Counted from the first letter of the stretch, positions 44,400 through 53,927 are shown. The stretch: DNA of 64,000 nucleotides from DATMER01 sp963741305 (GCA_963741305.1 CAVUHL010000003.1:1116001-1180000), one strand, 5' to 3'. Notes: generated from the letters alone by a model not told the origin. A program made the numbers and translations.

Positions 44400-45536
44400 T
44401 CAGCGGATCCGCACAATGCGGATCTGGAAATCTGCTGCTGTGCCGACGATCGCTTCTACCGACAAGCGATAGGTCCCTGTCTCGCTGATCTGGAGCGGGC
44501 CGGCATCGGAGCGCTCGTCCTGGAAGACCGCCTCGCCCGATGGAGCGGTAAGCGAGTAGGAAGCCTGCTCCGTGGACGAGACGATGTCGAAGAGGATCAG
44601 CGCGGGCGCCGAGACCTCGATCTCGAACGCGGTCCCCTTGGCGGCGTCGACGTGTCCAGCCGCCGCGACTCCAAATTGCAGCCGGGGGAGTCGTTCCACC
44701 GGCGGGGCAGGTTCCTCCGCTTGCGGCTCCGGCACGGATTCCTCCTCTCGCGCCGACTCCGCAGGTGACGTGCGCCGGCCAGGCGCCGCAGCCCGCGGGC
44801 CAGTCGCATCTGCTTGCCGCTCTGCCGGCGGTGAGGGAGGGGTCGGGTTGATCGAGTTGGGCTTGGCCTCTGCCGTCTGCTGCTTGGCGGTACCAGGTTG
44901 CGGCAGCGGAGGGAAGTCCTCGATCTTCAATCCGAGGATCTCGCGGTAGCGAGGGTGCATGAGGACGACGGCCCGCCGGTTGTCGGTCGGCTCGGGCGTC
45001 ACTTCCTTCCGGAGCTGGATGAGCTGAGAGATGCGGGTTCTGAGCTGGCGCATCTCCCACGTGTTGCACTTGTATGTTTTGACCAGGCCCGCTGCGTCCT
45101 CCAACGCCTCCTGAGAGTAGGAGATGGGGGAGGAAAGTGATTGGAGTGCCTCGATGTCGCCCGTGTCGCGGTACTGGACGAGCCCCTGAAGCATTTCGCC
45201 GAGCACGCCAAACGGATTTTTCGAAATCCTTTCCACCTCATCGGGGAAGCCATACTTGGCGGCAGCGATCGAGTCGGCCGACGGCGAGGGCGTGCAGGTC
45301 TCGTTGAAGCCCTTGAATAGAGTGACAATGTAGTTGCGGAACAAAAGATCGTCGGGTACCTTGTCGAACTTGCCGTCATAGAGATTGTCCACGACGGACG
45401 GATACATGAGCCCGGCGCCTTCCGGAGATGCCGGCAAGCCGGCCGCGTCCACGTTGGCCGGCCGGTAGAGAGCGGCAACAATCAGGAGCATGAGGCAAAG
45501 GCGGTGCAGCCCGTTGACTCTCCGATCCCTCGGCAT
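44400..45536 (-). CDS. Secreted proline-rich protein of unknown function
   Basis: A 378-residue protein. A signal peptide follows MPRDRRVNGLHR (LCLMLLIVAALYRPANVDAA). Residues about 35-200 are helical with PDDLLFRNYIVTLFKGF, two Cys and TYKCNTWEMRQLRTRISQLI. Residues about 210-290 are a disordered Pro/Glu-rich linker. The last 90 residues look like a pre-peptidase C-terminal-type beta domain (FEIEVSAPALILFDI, AVFQDERSDAGPLQ, ISETGTYRLSVEA). GGGGAGGGG stands eight bases before ATG 45536. It lies between two 21-bp arrays. I do not recognise the N-terminal family. Confidence 0.65.
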   Translation of the reverse strand: MPRDRRVNGLHRLCLMLLIVAALYRPANVDAAGLPASPEGAGLMYPSVVDNLYDGKFDKVPDDLLFRNYIVTLFKGFNETCTPSPSADSIAAAKYGFPDEVERISKNPFGVLGEMLQGLVQYRDTGDIEALQSLSSPISYSQEALEDAAGLVKTYKCNTWEMRQLRTRISQLIQLRKEVTPEPTDNRRAVVLMHPRYREILGLKIEDFPPLPQPGTAKQQTAEAKPNSINPTPPSPPAERQADATGPRAAAPGRRTSPAESAREEESVPEPQAEEPAPPVERLPRLQFGVAAAGHVDAAKGTAFEIEVSAPALILFDIVSSTEQASYSLTAPSGEAVFQDERSDAGPLQISETGTYRLSVEAIVGTAADFQIRIVRIR

Positions 45537-45719
45537 TGAACCCCTCCCCGGTAAGCAACATGGGCGCGCGCAGGTACGCGTTGCTGGTGAGAAACTGAAA
45601 CATCTTCCCATCGGCGCCGGACGGCGTCAAGGCTGTTGATCCATCCGCTCGGCGAGGGAGCGACCCGTACACGCGGGGAGGTCACTCTCCCCGACGGGGG
45701 AGACACTCGTACCCGGACA

Positions 45720-46345
45720 AGTGCCGCCTCTCCCGACAACCCGGTAACTCTCCTGGATGTCCCGGGAAGTTTTCCGGACGATCGGGGAAACTTTCCGGAC
45801 GGTCGGGAAGGTTTCCGGATGATCGCGCAACCTTTCCCGGTCGCCGCGCAAGGCTTCCCGATCGTCCCGCAACCTTTCCCGGTCACTCCGCAAACATTCC
45901 AGGTCATCCGGGAACCTTTCCAGGCCATCGCGCAACCTTTCCACGCGGCCGGGAAAGGTTTCCCGGTCACCGCGCAACCTTTCCGGGTCGCCGGAAAGGA
46001 TTCCCGGTCAGCCCGCAACGTTTCCCGGTCGCCGGAAAGGTTTCCCGCTCACCGGGAAGCCTTTCCCGATCGTCCGGAAAGTTTTCCCGGTGACCGCGCA
46101 AGGTTTCCCGGTGGCCGGGAAAGTTTTCCCGGTGACCGCGCAACCTTTCCGGGTCGCCGGGAAAGGATTCCCGGTCAGCCCGCAACGTTTCCAGGTCGCC
46201 GGGAAGGGTTTCCCGCTCACCGGGAAACCTTTCCCGATCGTCCGGAAAGTTTCCCCGGTGACCGCGCAAGGTTTCCAGGTAGCCCGGGAAGGTTTCCATG
46301 TGACCGCGCAACCTTTCCCGGTCGTCATGGAAGTTCCCGGCACGG
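45720..46345. repeat. Highly regular 21-bp tandem array
   Basis: About 29 units with consensus near GCGCAACCTTTCCCGGTCGCC and variants GGGAAAGGTTTCCCGGTCACC, so many units are near-palindromic around TTTCC/GGAAA. The regular part runs from about 45770. There is a higher-order duplication: the eight units from 45972 recur from 46138, 166 bases later, because two units in the first copy each lack one base (GCCGGAAAGG against GCCGGGAAAGG). Those deletions break every reading frame, which argues against a repeat protein. Left edge is gradual. Confidence 0.9.
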
Positions 46346-46520
46346 GAGCTCGTAATACTGACTCCCCCAAGTGAAACCTTCCTTCGGCCTTCTGTTCCTC
46401 CCGTAGCTCCCTTCGACGATTTCCGACCGACTGGCCCCGATTGGCCGCACCCTATGACAGGGGACGGCTCCTCTTTCCTGCAGTAGAGCGGGAGCGGATG
46501 CCGCCTGGAAGGGTGTGCCA

Positions 46521-46787
46521 ATGGCTTCTCGAGGGTGGTCTCGCGTACCGGTTGTCGTTCTCGTCTTCGCGCTCGTCGCCCTTCCTGCCGTGGCTGATCA
46601 ACGGCAGAAAGGACAGTTTGAGAGGGGATTTCTCGAAGTTTTTGTCGAGGCGTTCGCCGAGCTGGTTCCGGGCATGACCCGACTGGTAGATGAATTCTTC
46701 CAGACAGGTACGCCAGCAGGACCTGAGGATCCGGCCAAGGCACAGCCTGCAGGCGACCTCGGCCCCGGACTCGATCCCCTGGGCTGA
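46521..46787 (+). CDS. Small secreted or membrane-anchored protein
   Basis: An 88-residue protein starting MASRGWSRVPVVVLVFALVALPAVA, a signal peptide or anchor. A short amphipathic stretch FERGFLEVFVEAFAELVPGM and a Pro/Gly-rich end follow. GGAAGGG is about ten bases before ATG 46521. No family is recognised. Codon use is like the neighbours, so I keep it as a probable gene. Confidence 0.5.
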   Translation: MASRGWSRVPVVVLVFALVALPAVADQRQKGQFERGFLEVFVEAFAELVPGMTRLVDEFFQTGTPAGPEDPAKAQPAGDLGPGLDPLG

Positions 46788-46870
46788 AGCTCGCGCTTCG
46801 GGGGATTATCAGGTACGGAGAGGCACCCTCTTTTCGCGTCTTTCTGGGTGCGTGACGGCGTAGTGTGTCA

Positions 46871-46876
46871 TATACT
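46871..46876 (+). promoter_or_regulatory. Possible -10 box of the TPR gene
   Basis: TATACT in CATATACTCGCG stands 28 bases before the chosen GTG 46904. A transcript from here would start after a GTG at 46865, which supports the internal start. The -35 is unclear. Confidence 0.35.
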
Positions 46877-46903
46877 CGCGACGCAAATGCTGAAGGGGGT
46901 GCC

Positions 46904-48223
46904 GTGGCCGATATCCATGTGACACAGGAGCTTCTCAATGGCGTGATGAGCGGCAAGGTGCCCAGCCAGGTGCTCGCCCAGATCGGCTGGCAGCACCTCA
47001 TGGCCCTCTGTCCGTTCTGCCGGACGGAGTTCGAGGCCTGGAAGCAGTCGCGGCAGGCATCGGGCGTTACAGGCGTTCTCAACGCCCTGCCTCTCGTCGC
47101 CGAGCGGCAGGCCCGGAGCCTCGTTGAGAAGGGCCGGAAGGCGGAGCAGGAGCTCCGGGTGCTCCTCGAGCTTCCTCATGATGAGCGCCTGGCCAAGGTG
47201 CAGCGGGCGAATAGCCGCTTCCGCGGCGTGCTGCTCGTCCGGATGCTCCTCGAAACGGCCGAGAGCTACATTCCAGCCGAGCCGAAGCTCGTCTACGAGC
47301 TCTCGGAAGTGGCCCAGGTCGTCTTGAGCCGCACCCCGGCCGGCGAGGGGGTGGCCGACCTCTATGCCCGGGCCGCCATCTACATGGGCAACAGCCTGCG
47401 GGCACAGGGCGACATTAAGGGCGCGGACAGGCACTTCTCCTTCGCGCGACACGTCATCTTCCACAACGGGGTGACGGATCCGGTGGTCATCGCCGAGGTC
47501 GACTGGTTCGAGGGGACGCTCCGGAAGGATCAGCGTCACTTCGATAAAGCTGAGGAGCTTCTCCTGCGGGCCGCTACCTTCTACCGCCTGGCGGGAGAGG
47601 AGGGGAAGGCGGCGTATCCGCTCGTCACCCTGGGCCTCCTCCAGGCTGACCGGCAGGAGCACCGGGCGGCCCGTGACACCTTCCTCATGGCGCTCCGCCT
47701 CATCAATCCGGGGAAGGATGCCCGCCTCTACTGCTACGCCCATCACAATCTCGCCTGGATGCTCTGCGAGCTCGGCCACTACGCCGCGGCGGCCGAATCG
47801 CTCGCCTCCGGCCGGGACTTCTATGGAAAGCATCCCGACCTCTACACCCGATCCCGCCTCGCCTGGATCGAAGGGAAGATCGCTGCCGGGCTCGGGCACC
47901 TCGACAAGGCCGAGGCAGCCTTCCTCGCCATCCGCCGGCACTTCCTCGAGGAGGGCAACGGCTACGACGCGGCCATGGTCTCGCTAGACCTGGCCCTCCT
48001 CTACCTCAAGGCTCGGCGGACGACGGAGCTCCGCCAGCTCGCCGAGGAGCTGCAGGCCGTCTTCGAGTCCGAAAGCCTCCACGGCGAAGCCCGGGCGGCC
48101 CTGATCCTCTTCCAGGAGGCGGCAAGGGAGGAGCGGGTTACAGTGAGGCTCGTCGAGGATCTCGCGAAATACCTCAAGAAGGCCCGCATCGATCCGAGCC
48201 TACGGTTTCGGGGAAGAGGGTAG
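46904..48223 (+). CDS. TPR protein with an N-terminal zinc-finger-like motif
   Basis: About 439 residues. The first 45 contain HLMALCPFCRTEFEAW, an H-x(4)-C-x(2)-C pattern like the anti-sigma zinc-binding fold. The rest is a helical-repeat array, with TPR-like units such as ADLYARAAIYMGNSLRAQGD, HFDKAEELLLRAATFYRLAG, LYCYAHHNLAWMLCELGHY and GHLDKAEAAFLAIRRHFLEE. GTG 46904 is selected because AAGGGGG lies just upstream and a promoter-like box lies between it and the earlier GTG. Proteins with this plan occur next to signalling or conflict genes in related bacteria. The partner is unknown. Confidence 0.7.
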   Translation: MADIHVTQELLNGVMSGKVPSQVLAQIGWQHLMALCPFCRTEFEAWKQSRQASGVTGVLNALPLVAERQARSLVEKGRKAEQELRVLLELPHDERLAKVQRANSRFRGVLLVRMLLETAESYIPAEPKLVYELSEVAQVVLSRTPAGEGVADLYARAAIYMGNSLRAQGDIKGADRHFSFARHVIFHNGVTDPVVIAEVDWFEGTLRKDQRHFDKAEELLLRAATFYRLAGEEGKAAYPLVTLGLLQADRQEHRAARDTFLMALRLINPGKDARLYCYAHHNLAWMLCELGHYAAAAESLASGRDFYGKHPDLYTRSRLAWIEGKIAAGLGHLDKAEAAFLAIRRHFLEEGNGYDAAMVSLDLALLYLKARRTTELRQLAEELQAVFESESLHGEARAALILFQEAAREERVTVRLVEDLAKYLKKARIDPSLRFRGRG

Positions 48224-48314
48224 GGAAACTGCCCCTCTGCCCCTCGGCCGGCCGCTTGATCACCGAAGCTCGGCTAGCATCCAGATGTTCGCCTGGCACG
48301 CCCGACCCGAAGGT

Positions 48315-49700
48315 CTATTCGATCCGCTTCGCCGGCTGATCTGCGCCACCCTGATGCAGGACGAGGCGTGCCGCCTTCCCTAGAGGATCGCCTTCAAAGG
48401 TGATCTGCGCATCGACCTCTTTTAAAAAGAAGTCCCGATCGCCCTCGGCGAACAGCTCGAACCTTTGCTGCCCCGTCGCCTGCACGAACAGGCGGTCGCC
48501 CTCGCGGGTCACGGTGAGGATGAAGCGCGGCGTCATCTCGTATCTGCCCACGTGACGGTCGAAGACTTCGGGGCTGACAGCGACCTCCCTCCGGACCTTC
48601 GGCGGCGGGTTGAGCGGGAACGAGGAGTCGAGCAGATGAAGGCCGATATCGTCCACGCCCGCGTCGGTGGACATGTTCGACAACACGACGACGCCGGTGC
48701 GTGCCTTCGGATCGAAGCCGAGGAAGGAGCCGTATCCGCCGGTGCCGCCGTTGTGCCAAGCGATCTCGCGACGGCCCCTTACCGACAGGATGTGCCATCC
48801 GAGGGCGATCTCCAGGCTGGCCGTACCCGCCGGCCGGCGGACGTCGAGCAGCGACGCCATGACGGCCGTAAGAGGAGACGGGCTGTCGCCGAGCTGCGCC
48901 GAGAGAAAGGTGAGAAGGTCGTTCACGGTAGACCGCAGCGCGCCGGCCCCGGCAAGAGTCGGAAGGTCCCAGTTGGCTGCCGGCTGGCGGGCCGCGTCGT
49001 GCCCGGCGACGAGGCGCTGCTTCAGCACGTCGTCCAACGTGATCGCGGTGCTCGTCATCCCGAGGGGTCCGGTGATCCGCGCGCGGACCAGCGCTTCGTA
49101 GTCCATGCCGGCGCGGCGTGCCAGCAGATGTCCAAGGAGCCCCGCCCCAAGATTCGAGTACTCGTACTGGGCGCCGATATCGCGCGGCAGCTCGTAGGTG
49201 GAGAGAAACGCGTACATCTGCGGCACCGTATAGTTAGCGTACGGGTTGTCCGGATTAGCGGGATCCAGATTCGATGGCAGGCTCGGCAGCCCGGACGTGT
49301 GCGTTGCGAGATCCTGGAGCGTGATCTGCTTTCCGGCACGTGACGGCACCTTCACGTCAGGCGGAAGGTACTTGGCGGCAGGATACGTGAGCGCGACCTC
49401 GCCGCGCCGGACGGCCTCCGCGAGCAGGAGCGCCGTGAAGACCTTGGTGGCCGATCCGATCTCGAACACGGAGTCGCCGTTCACCGGACGCGGCGCCTCG
49501 ATTTCCGCGCTTCCATGGGACACGACCCTTCGCCCCTGAGAATCGATGACGCCGACGACGAGGCCGACGCCTTGCTGCTGCACATCGATCCGATCCGCCA
49601 GGATCTTCCGGATCCTCGCATCCGCCGGCATCCGCCGTGCGCGAGCCATGTGTCTGAACAGCCAACTCCCGAGCGCGACGAAGATCCGGCTGAATTTCAT
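48315..49700 (-). CDS. Serine hydrolase, class C beta-lactamase/esterase fold
   Basis: A 461-residue protein with SATK at 83-86 (nucleophile S83 and K86), YEYSNLGAG with the Tyr-x-Asn motif, and WHNGGTGGYGS with the HxG-type third motif. These are the penicillin-binding/beta-lactamase class C motifs, also used by esterases and D-aminopeptidases. The last 100 residues form a DUF3471-like beta domain (EVFDRHVGRYEMTPRFILTV). A hydrophobic N-terminus (FSRIFVALGSWLF) may be an anchor or export signal. AAAGGAC is upstream of ATG 49700. Antibiotic hydrolysis is not implied. Confidence 0.85.
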   Translation of the reverse strand: MKFSRIFVALGSWLFRHMARARRMPADARIRKILADRIDVQQQGVGLVVGVIDSQGRRVVSHGSAEIEAPRPVNGDSVFEIGSATKVFTALLLAEAVRRGEVALTYPAAKYLPPDVKVPSRAGKQITLQDLATHTSGLPSLPSNLDPANPDNPYANYTVPQMYAFLSTYELPRDIGAQYEYSNLGAGLLGHLLARRAGMDYEALVRARITGPLGMTSTAITLDDVLKQRLVAGHDAARQPAANWDLPTLAGAGALRSTVNDLLTFLSAQLGDSPSPLTAVMASLLDVRRPAGTASLEIALGWHILSVRGRREIAWHNGGTGGYGSFLGFDPKARTGVVVLSNMSTDAGVDDIGLHLLDSSFPLNPPPKVRREVAVSPEVFDRHVGRYEMTPRFILTVTREGDRLFVQATGQQRFELFAEGDRDFFLKEVDAQITFEGDPLGKAARLVLHQGGADQPAKRIE

Positions 49701-50119
49701 AAGCAGTCCTTTGGATGCGGTTGGCCGGCGGGAGAGACGCCGCTTAAGCATGAACGATCGCCGGTGACGTGGGGGGCTGCATTCGTCTCTGTCGGTCGAG
49801 GCAGTCCGAGCCCGAGGTGGAATGCGCTCCTGTCCTTCAGTGACAATCGACAAGAAGTATTTCGCTCCAAAGAAGCGAACCTTGAAATGACATTTTAGGT
49901 CCGTTTTCCGTTTCTTAAGGGGGTGAATGGCCAGAGGTGTGCGCTTCGTACCCGATGGTGGTGCCCTGGTGGAGGCCACTGTCCGGACGAAAACAGTCCC
50001 CGAACAAGTATCGCGAACAAGTATCAGGCGAGTGTTCGGGAACCGGAGCCGGAGGGCAGGCACAAGACCTGCCCCTACAGGTTCTACGATTCCGTGTGGC
50101 CGACTGGCCCCCTGCGTCC
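49701..50119. other. Intergenic region with an inverted repeat and a dispersed repeat copy
   Basis: The region between the hydrolase start and the restriction enzyme stop holds no convincing gene. CGAACAAGTATC occurs twice at 50001-50025, flanked by CCCGAACA (49999) and TGTTCGGG (50033), which can pair. Bases about 50043-50097 are copy 1 of the GGAGGGCAGGCACAAGACCT repeat. Confidence 0.6.
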
Positions 50120-53100
50120 TTATCGGACCAGGCTCCACGTTCTCCTGCCCCCTGGCTCGGCGGCGGTCTCCAGCGCCACCCCGACCGCGGCGAGGCTTTC
50201 GAGGAGCTTTTCCGCCTGATCTGTCTGAACACCCTTGAACCGCTGCGAGACGTCGGCGACCGTCGCCTCCCCCAGGTCGGCGAGGAGATCGCGCACGGCG
50301 ACGACGCGGGCGGGCAGGTCTTTCGGCCATGCGAGCTTGGTCTTCTTGCCGCTAGTGGCTTTTGCGGGCTCCGCGGTCTCGAGGCCCGCTTCGACGAGGG
50401 AGACCTGGGTTGCGGCCTTGGTTCCCTCCGGATTCTGAAGCTCCGGACGCAGCCAGCGCACGAGGCCTCGCTTCTCCTCCTCGGCGCGCTCGTGGTTGAG
50501 AGCGACCAGGTGCTCCAGGATCTCGTCGTCCGCCAACGTCGCTGGCCAGCCGTAGGCATCGAAGACGGCGGCATCGAGGTCGTCATGGATCTGCTTGAGG
50601 ACCGAGACCAGGCCCTGCTCGTGGATCTCCCGCTCCTTCTCGGTGAGCGGCTCGCCGCTGCGGAGCTTTTCGAGCACGTTGTACATGCCGGTGATCGTGA
50701 GCTTCGGATGTTGCGCCTGCTGGCGCTTGCGGTGAGCGTCGAGAGCTTCACCAAGGGCGCGGATTTGCTGTTTCACCTCTTCTGAGACGACCGGGAATGG
50801 GAAAGGAGAAAAGCAATGATCACTGTTGTACCGTGGCCTGTCCTCAAGGGTACCGCCTGCTGAGAGACACCATTCTGCATGCAGCCGACTTGAGAGAAGA
50901 CCCAGCACGAAGGCATCGTCGCTAGTGATTGCGTATGCCATCGCGTCGGGTAACGTACCCGCAGGAACGAAGATAAACGGCCGGTGGCGAGCGGTATAAG
51001 GTGTGGCAATAAAGCGCTTCAGGCCGATTAGAGCGCTGCGAAGCCTCGGCCGAGGCTCTGCAAAAATCCACCACCGGTCTCTGTAACTCTTCCTCTTGTT
51101 TTGAAGCCTCTCAGGAAGAACACGGTCCAATAGCCTCTGGAAAAGTAGTGGCTGCCGTTCACGCGCCTCCTTCTCGGTACAGCCAAAAAAATCTATTATG
51201 TATTGAACATCCTTAGGCCGCTGTACCAGATCTCGACCCTGGAGATAGGGCCTAAGTTGCGCCGGCCGCTGATCGGAATCAACACCAAGCTGGCGAAGGT
51301 CAGCTAGAGTAAGCTTAAAACCATCGTTGGCAGGCACTACTCCTTGAAAGCACATTCCGTTATTCGATTGAAGACGGGGAGCTGCACGCGTATCCACTCC
51401 CGCCTCAAGCGAAGGATTGATCAACGCTACTTGCCTATAATTCACGACTGCTTCTGCTTCCCCTTGTTCAACGACCCATCCCCAGAGAGCAGGGGGCCGG
51501 AACTTGGAGGCAGGCACTCCCACCGTCATAGCAACTCGTACCGAGGCGCTTCCTTCTTCGCTGGGCCACGGGTGGTCTGGAATAGCAAACTTGATCGCAA
51601 GTCCGTCCGTTCGGCTTAAATGAAGTTCTAGAACAGGGCGAGAGTAACCCTGAACAATACTGTTCGTGGTGATCAATCCAAATGCATTTAGATTACCCGA
51701 TTCGACGGCAGTGGCAGCCCGGTGCCACCAGTACATAACAAAGTCGACTGTCTCTGGAAGTTCCGGGTAGGCCTTACGAAGACTATCTACGTAGTTGTCG
51801 CTGAGCGCTAAACGAATTGTTCGTGCACCGTGATACGGTGGGTTTCCAACAACAAAATCCGCCACCGGCCACTCGGCCTGCCTCGGGTTTACGTAACGAT
51901 AGACCGGCACGCGCGCTTCCTCGTCGGGTATTTTCGCGCCGGTCACAGGAGAGACCTTCATCGTCTCGCCATCCCACCGCGAGACCGGTTTGCCCTTGCC
52001 GTCCAGCACCAGCTCCTCGCGGTCATAGGCCAGCACAGCGTCTCGGCACTGGATGTTGCCGTAGTCGTGCAGGACCGGCTGCGGCACCGTCAGCGCGCCG
52101 CCGGGCTGGCGCACCTGCCATTGCAGATAGCCGATCCAGAGCACCAGCTCCGCGATCTCCTTCGCCCAGCGCTTTACCTCGATCCCCAGGAATTGCTCCG
52201 GCGTCACCCGGTAGTCTTTCATCTCAAGACCGAGTTGCCGGTAGCCAAGCTCCACGAGGAGCGCCAGAACCTCGCTCTCCAGACGCTTGAAAAGGTCCAG
52301 CGTCACATAGAGGAAGTTGCCCGTGCCGCATGCCGGATCGAGCACCCGCGTGCGGCAGAGCCTCTGATGGAACGCAAGGACGCGCTTCTGGGCGTCCTCC
52401 ACCTTGCCGGCCTCGACGAGCTGCTGGACCTCGGCCCGCACCAGGTCCCAATCGCCGCGCAGAGGCTCCTCGATCGTCGGCCTCACCAGCCGCTCGACGT
52501 AGGCGCGCGGCGTGTAGTGCGCGCCGAGACGGTGGCGCTCCTTTGGATTCAAGGCCCGCTCGAGCAGCGTGCCGAAGATAGACGGATCGACCTGCGACCA
52601 GTCGCTCTTCGCCGCCATGAGGAGAAGGATGAGCTGCTCTTTCGTGAGGACCGGCGCGTCGTGGGTGGCAAACAGCCCGCCGTTGAAGCGCGGGAGCTTG
52701 CCCGTGATGTAGTCCTCTCCACGGTCCATCGCCCGCCAGAGTGAGGCGACGCCGCCGGGGAACGAAGCGGGGTTCGGCAACCACCAGTTTTCAAGCGCGT
52801 GCGAGAACGGCTTTTCCGGAAGGAGGCCGATGTCCTCTGCGAACATGGTGAACAGGCAGCGCATCAGGAACGTCGCCACCCGCTCGGGGTCTTGGCCTGC
52901 CGCTTCGAGGGCACGGGCCAGCGCCGCGATGTGCTCGGCGATCTCCCGGGTAACGGCAGCCGTCCGTTTCGAGGGATCGAGCGACTGCGGATCGTTCCAG
53001 ATGGCGCGCAGCAGGTCCGCATGCTCGACGAGATTGGCGAGGAAGATGCGCTTGCGGTGGCCGTCGGGGAAGGCGCGGTAGACGCCGGTGCCGTCGAACG

Positions 53101-53503
53101 AGGCGTAGACGTCGAAGCAGTAGCCGATGTCGCAGACGAGGAGGAACGGCGGCGGCGCGTCGAGGTGAGCGGCGTAACCGAGGGCCTGGCCGTGCGCCGC
53201 GCTCATCATCTGATTCCAGGCGGGGGAGTCGCGCCGCTTGGGGCCGGTCGCGGAGGTTTGCTTGGCTTCCAGCAGGAAGCTGCCGTGCTTGTAGAGGTCG
53301 ACCCGGCCGATCGATGTGCCGCCCGCCTTGGCGCGCGCCACATCCTTCTCGAAGACGTAGAGGTCCTGTTCCGCGATGCCGGTCTTCGGATGCGGACGCT
53401 CGACGCCGAGCACGTCACAGAGCTCGTTGAGGAAAGAGTCCTTGTTGGCGCGCTCCGCGTCGCCGCTCTTGGACCAGCGGTCGTTGAAAGGAACGAAGGG
53501 CAT
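50120..53503 (-). CDS. Single-chain type IIG/IIL restriction-modification enzyme
   Basis: An 1127-residue enzyme combining nuclease, N6-adenine methyltransferase and target recognition. The N-terminal PD-(D/E)xK-like site is RVDL...EAK (D69, E79, K81). A helical connector follows. The methyltransferase has motif I VLDPACGTGNF (387-397) and motif IV NPPY (554-557). The segment from about 600 to 920 is the target recognition part. Its DNA (about 50770-51850) is visibly more A+T-rich than the rest. The end is a helical/winged segment. ATG 53503 is chosen; GTG 53509 is an alternative. No separate methylase or nuclease gene is present. A stand-alone class I DNA methyltransferase of a larger defence system is the other option. 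Confidence 0.82.
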   Translation of the reverse strand: MPFVPFNDRWSKSGDAERANKDSFLNELCDVLGVERPHPKTGIAEQDLYVFEKDVARAKAGGTSIGRVDLYKHGSFLLEAKQTSATGPKRRDSPAWNQMMSAAHGQALGYAAHLDAPPPFLLVCDIGYCFDVYASFDGTGVYRAFPDGHRKRIFLANLVEHADLLRAIWNDPQSLDPSKRTAAVTREIAEHIAALARALEAAGQDPERVATFLMRCLFTMFAEDIGLLPEKPFSHALENWWLPNPASFPGGVASLWRAMDRGEDYITGKLPRFNGGLFATHDAPVLTKEQLILLLMAAKSDWSQVDPSIFGTLLERALNPKERHRLGAHYTPRAYVERLVRPTIEEPLRGDWDLVRAEVQQLVEAGKVEDAQKRVLAFHQRLCRTRVLDPACGTGNFLYVTLDLFKRLESEVLALLVELGYRQLGLEMKDYRVTPEQFLGIEVKRWAKEIAELVLWIGYLQWQVRQPGGALTVPQPVLHDYGNIQCRDAVLAYDREELVLDGKGKPVSRWDGETMKVSPVTGAKIPDEEARVPVYRYVNPRQAEWPVADFVVGNPPYHGARTIRLALSDNYVDSLRKAYPELPETVDFVMYWWHRAATAVESGNLNAFGLITTNSIVQGYSRPVLELHLSRTDGLAIKFAIPDHPWPSEEGSASVRVAMTVGVPASKFRPPALWGWVVEQGEAEAVVNYRQVALINPSLEAGVDTRAAPRLQSNNGMCFQGVVPANDGFKLTLADLRQLGVDSDQRPAQLRPYLQGRDLVQRPKDVQYIIDFFGCTEKEARERQPLLFQRLLDRVLPERLQNKRKSYRDRWWIFAEPRPRLRSALIGLKRFIATPYTARHRPFIFVPAGTLPDAMAYAITSDDAFVLGLLSSRLHAEWCLSAGGTLEDRPRYNSDHCFSPFPFPVVSEEVKQQIRALGEALDAHRKRQQAQHPKLTITGMYNVLEKLRSGEPLTEKEREIHEQGLVSVLKQIHDDLDAAVFDAYGWPATLADDEILEHLVALNHERAEEEKRGLVRWLRPELQNPEGTKAATQVSLVEAGLETAEPAKATSGKKTKLAWPKDLPARVVAVRDLLADLGEATVADVSQRFKGVQTDQAEKLLESLAAVGVALETAAEPGGRRTWSLVR

Positions 53504-53519
53504 GATCACGCAGAGTCTA

Positions 53520-53600
53520 TCCCATGGGCAGAGGGGGCGCCGGAGCCGGAGGGCAGGCACAAGACCTGCCCCTACAGGTTCCACGGATTCCGTTGGGCCA
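53520..53600. repeat. Dispersed palindromic repeat, copy 2
   Basis: Carries GCCGGAGCCGGAGGGCAGG, CACAAGACCTGCCCCTACAG and GTTCCACGGATTCCGTTGGG. GGGCAGG and CCTGCCC form its stem around CACAAGA. The same element stands at about 50043, 54851, 55020 and 57195. Confidence 0.85.
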
Positions 53601-53664
53601 CTCCCAAGGCCTACGTTGTCGGTCCCACCCGGCCCACCGGCCGGGAGAGCGGAGCCCAGGGTTG

Positions 53665-53820
53665 AGGCCGCAGGCCGATGCCCTGGGTGAATGACAATAA
53701 GAAGGGTGCGGCCTGAAGGGCCGCGAGAGCTCTCCTTGCGAGGTCGTGCCGGCCCACTCTCGCGGCCCTTCAGGCCGCATGGTTGTACGGGGGTTTTCCC
53801 AGGGCATCGGCCTGCGGCCT
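53665..53820. repeat. 156-bp element of two nested perfect inverted repeats
   Basis: The outer arms at 53665-53687 and 53798-53820 are perfect 23-base inverted repeats (AGGCCGCAGGCCGATGCCCT...). The inner arms at 53707-53729 and 53757-53779 are also perfect 23-base inverted repeats (TGCGGCCTGAAGGGCCGCGA...). The loop is 27 bases. No gene lies inside. It could be a MITE-like element or a very strong bidirectional RNA hairpin between the restriction enzyme and the protease gene. Confidence 0.9.
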
Positions 53821-53927
53821 GGATATCTGCGCCATTCTTGCGACGCTGCGGATAGTCCGCCGCGTGAGCGCCAGTAGACGTCTCACCAGACACGGCCGGT
53901 TACAATAGTCTTTATGCTGGAGTCTCC

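Noticed and set aside
45627..47082. Heptapeptide-repeat protein encoded by the 21-bp array
   Set aside because: Open frames exist on both strands simply because 21 is a multiple of three. Single-base losses inside the array break each frame, and no ribosome site or domain is present.
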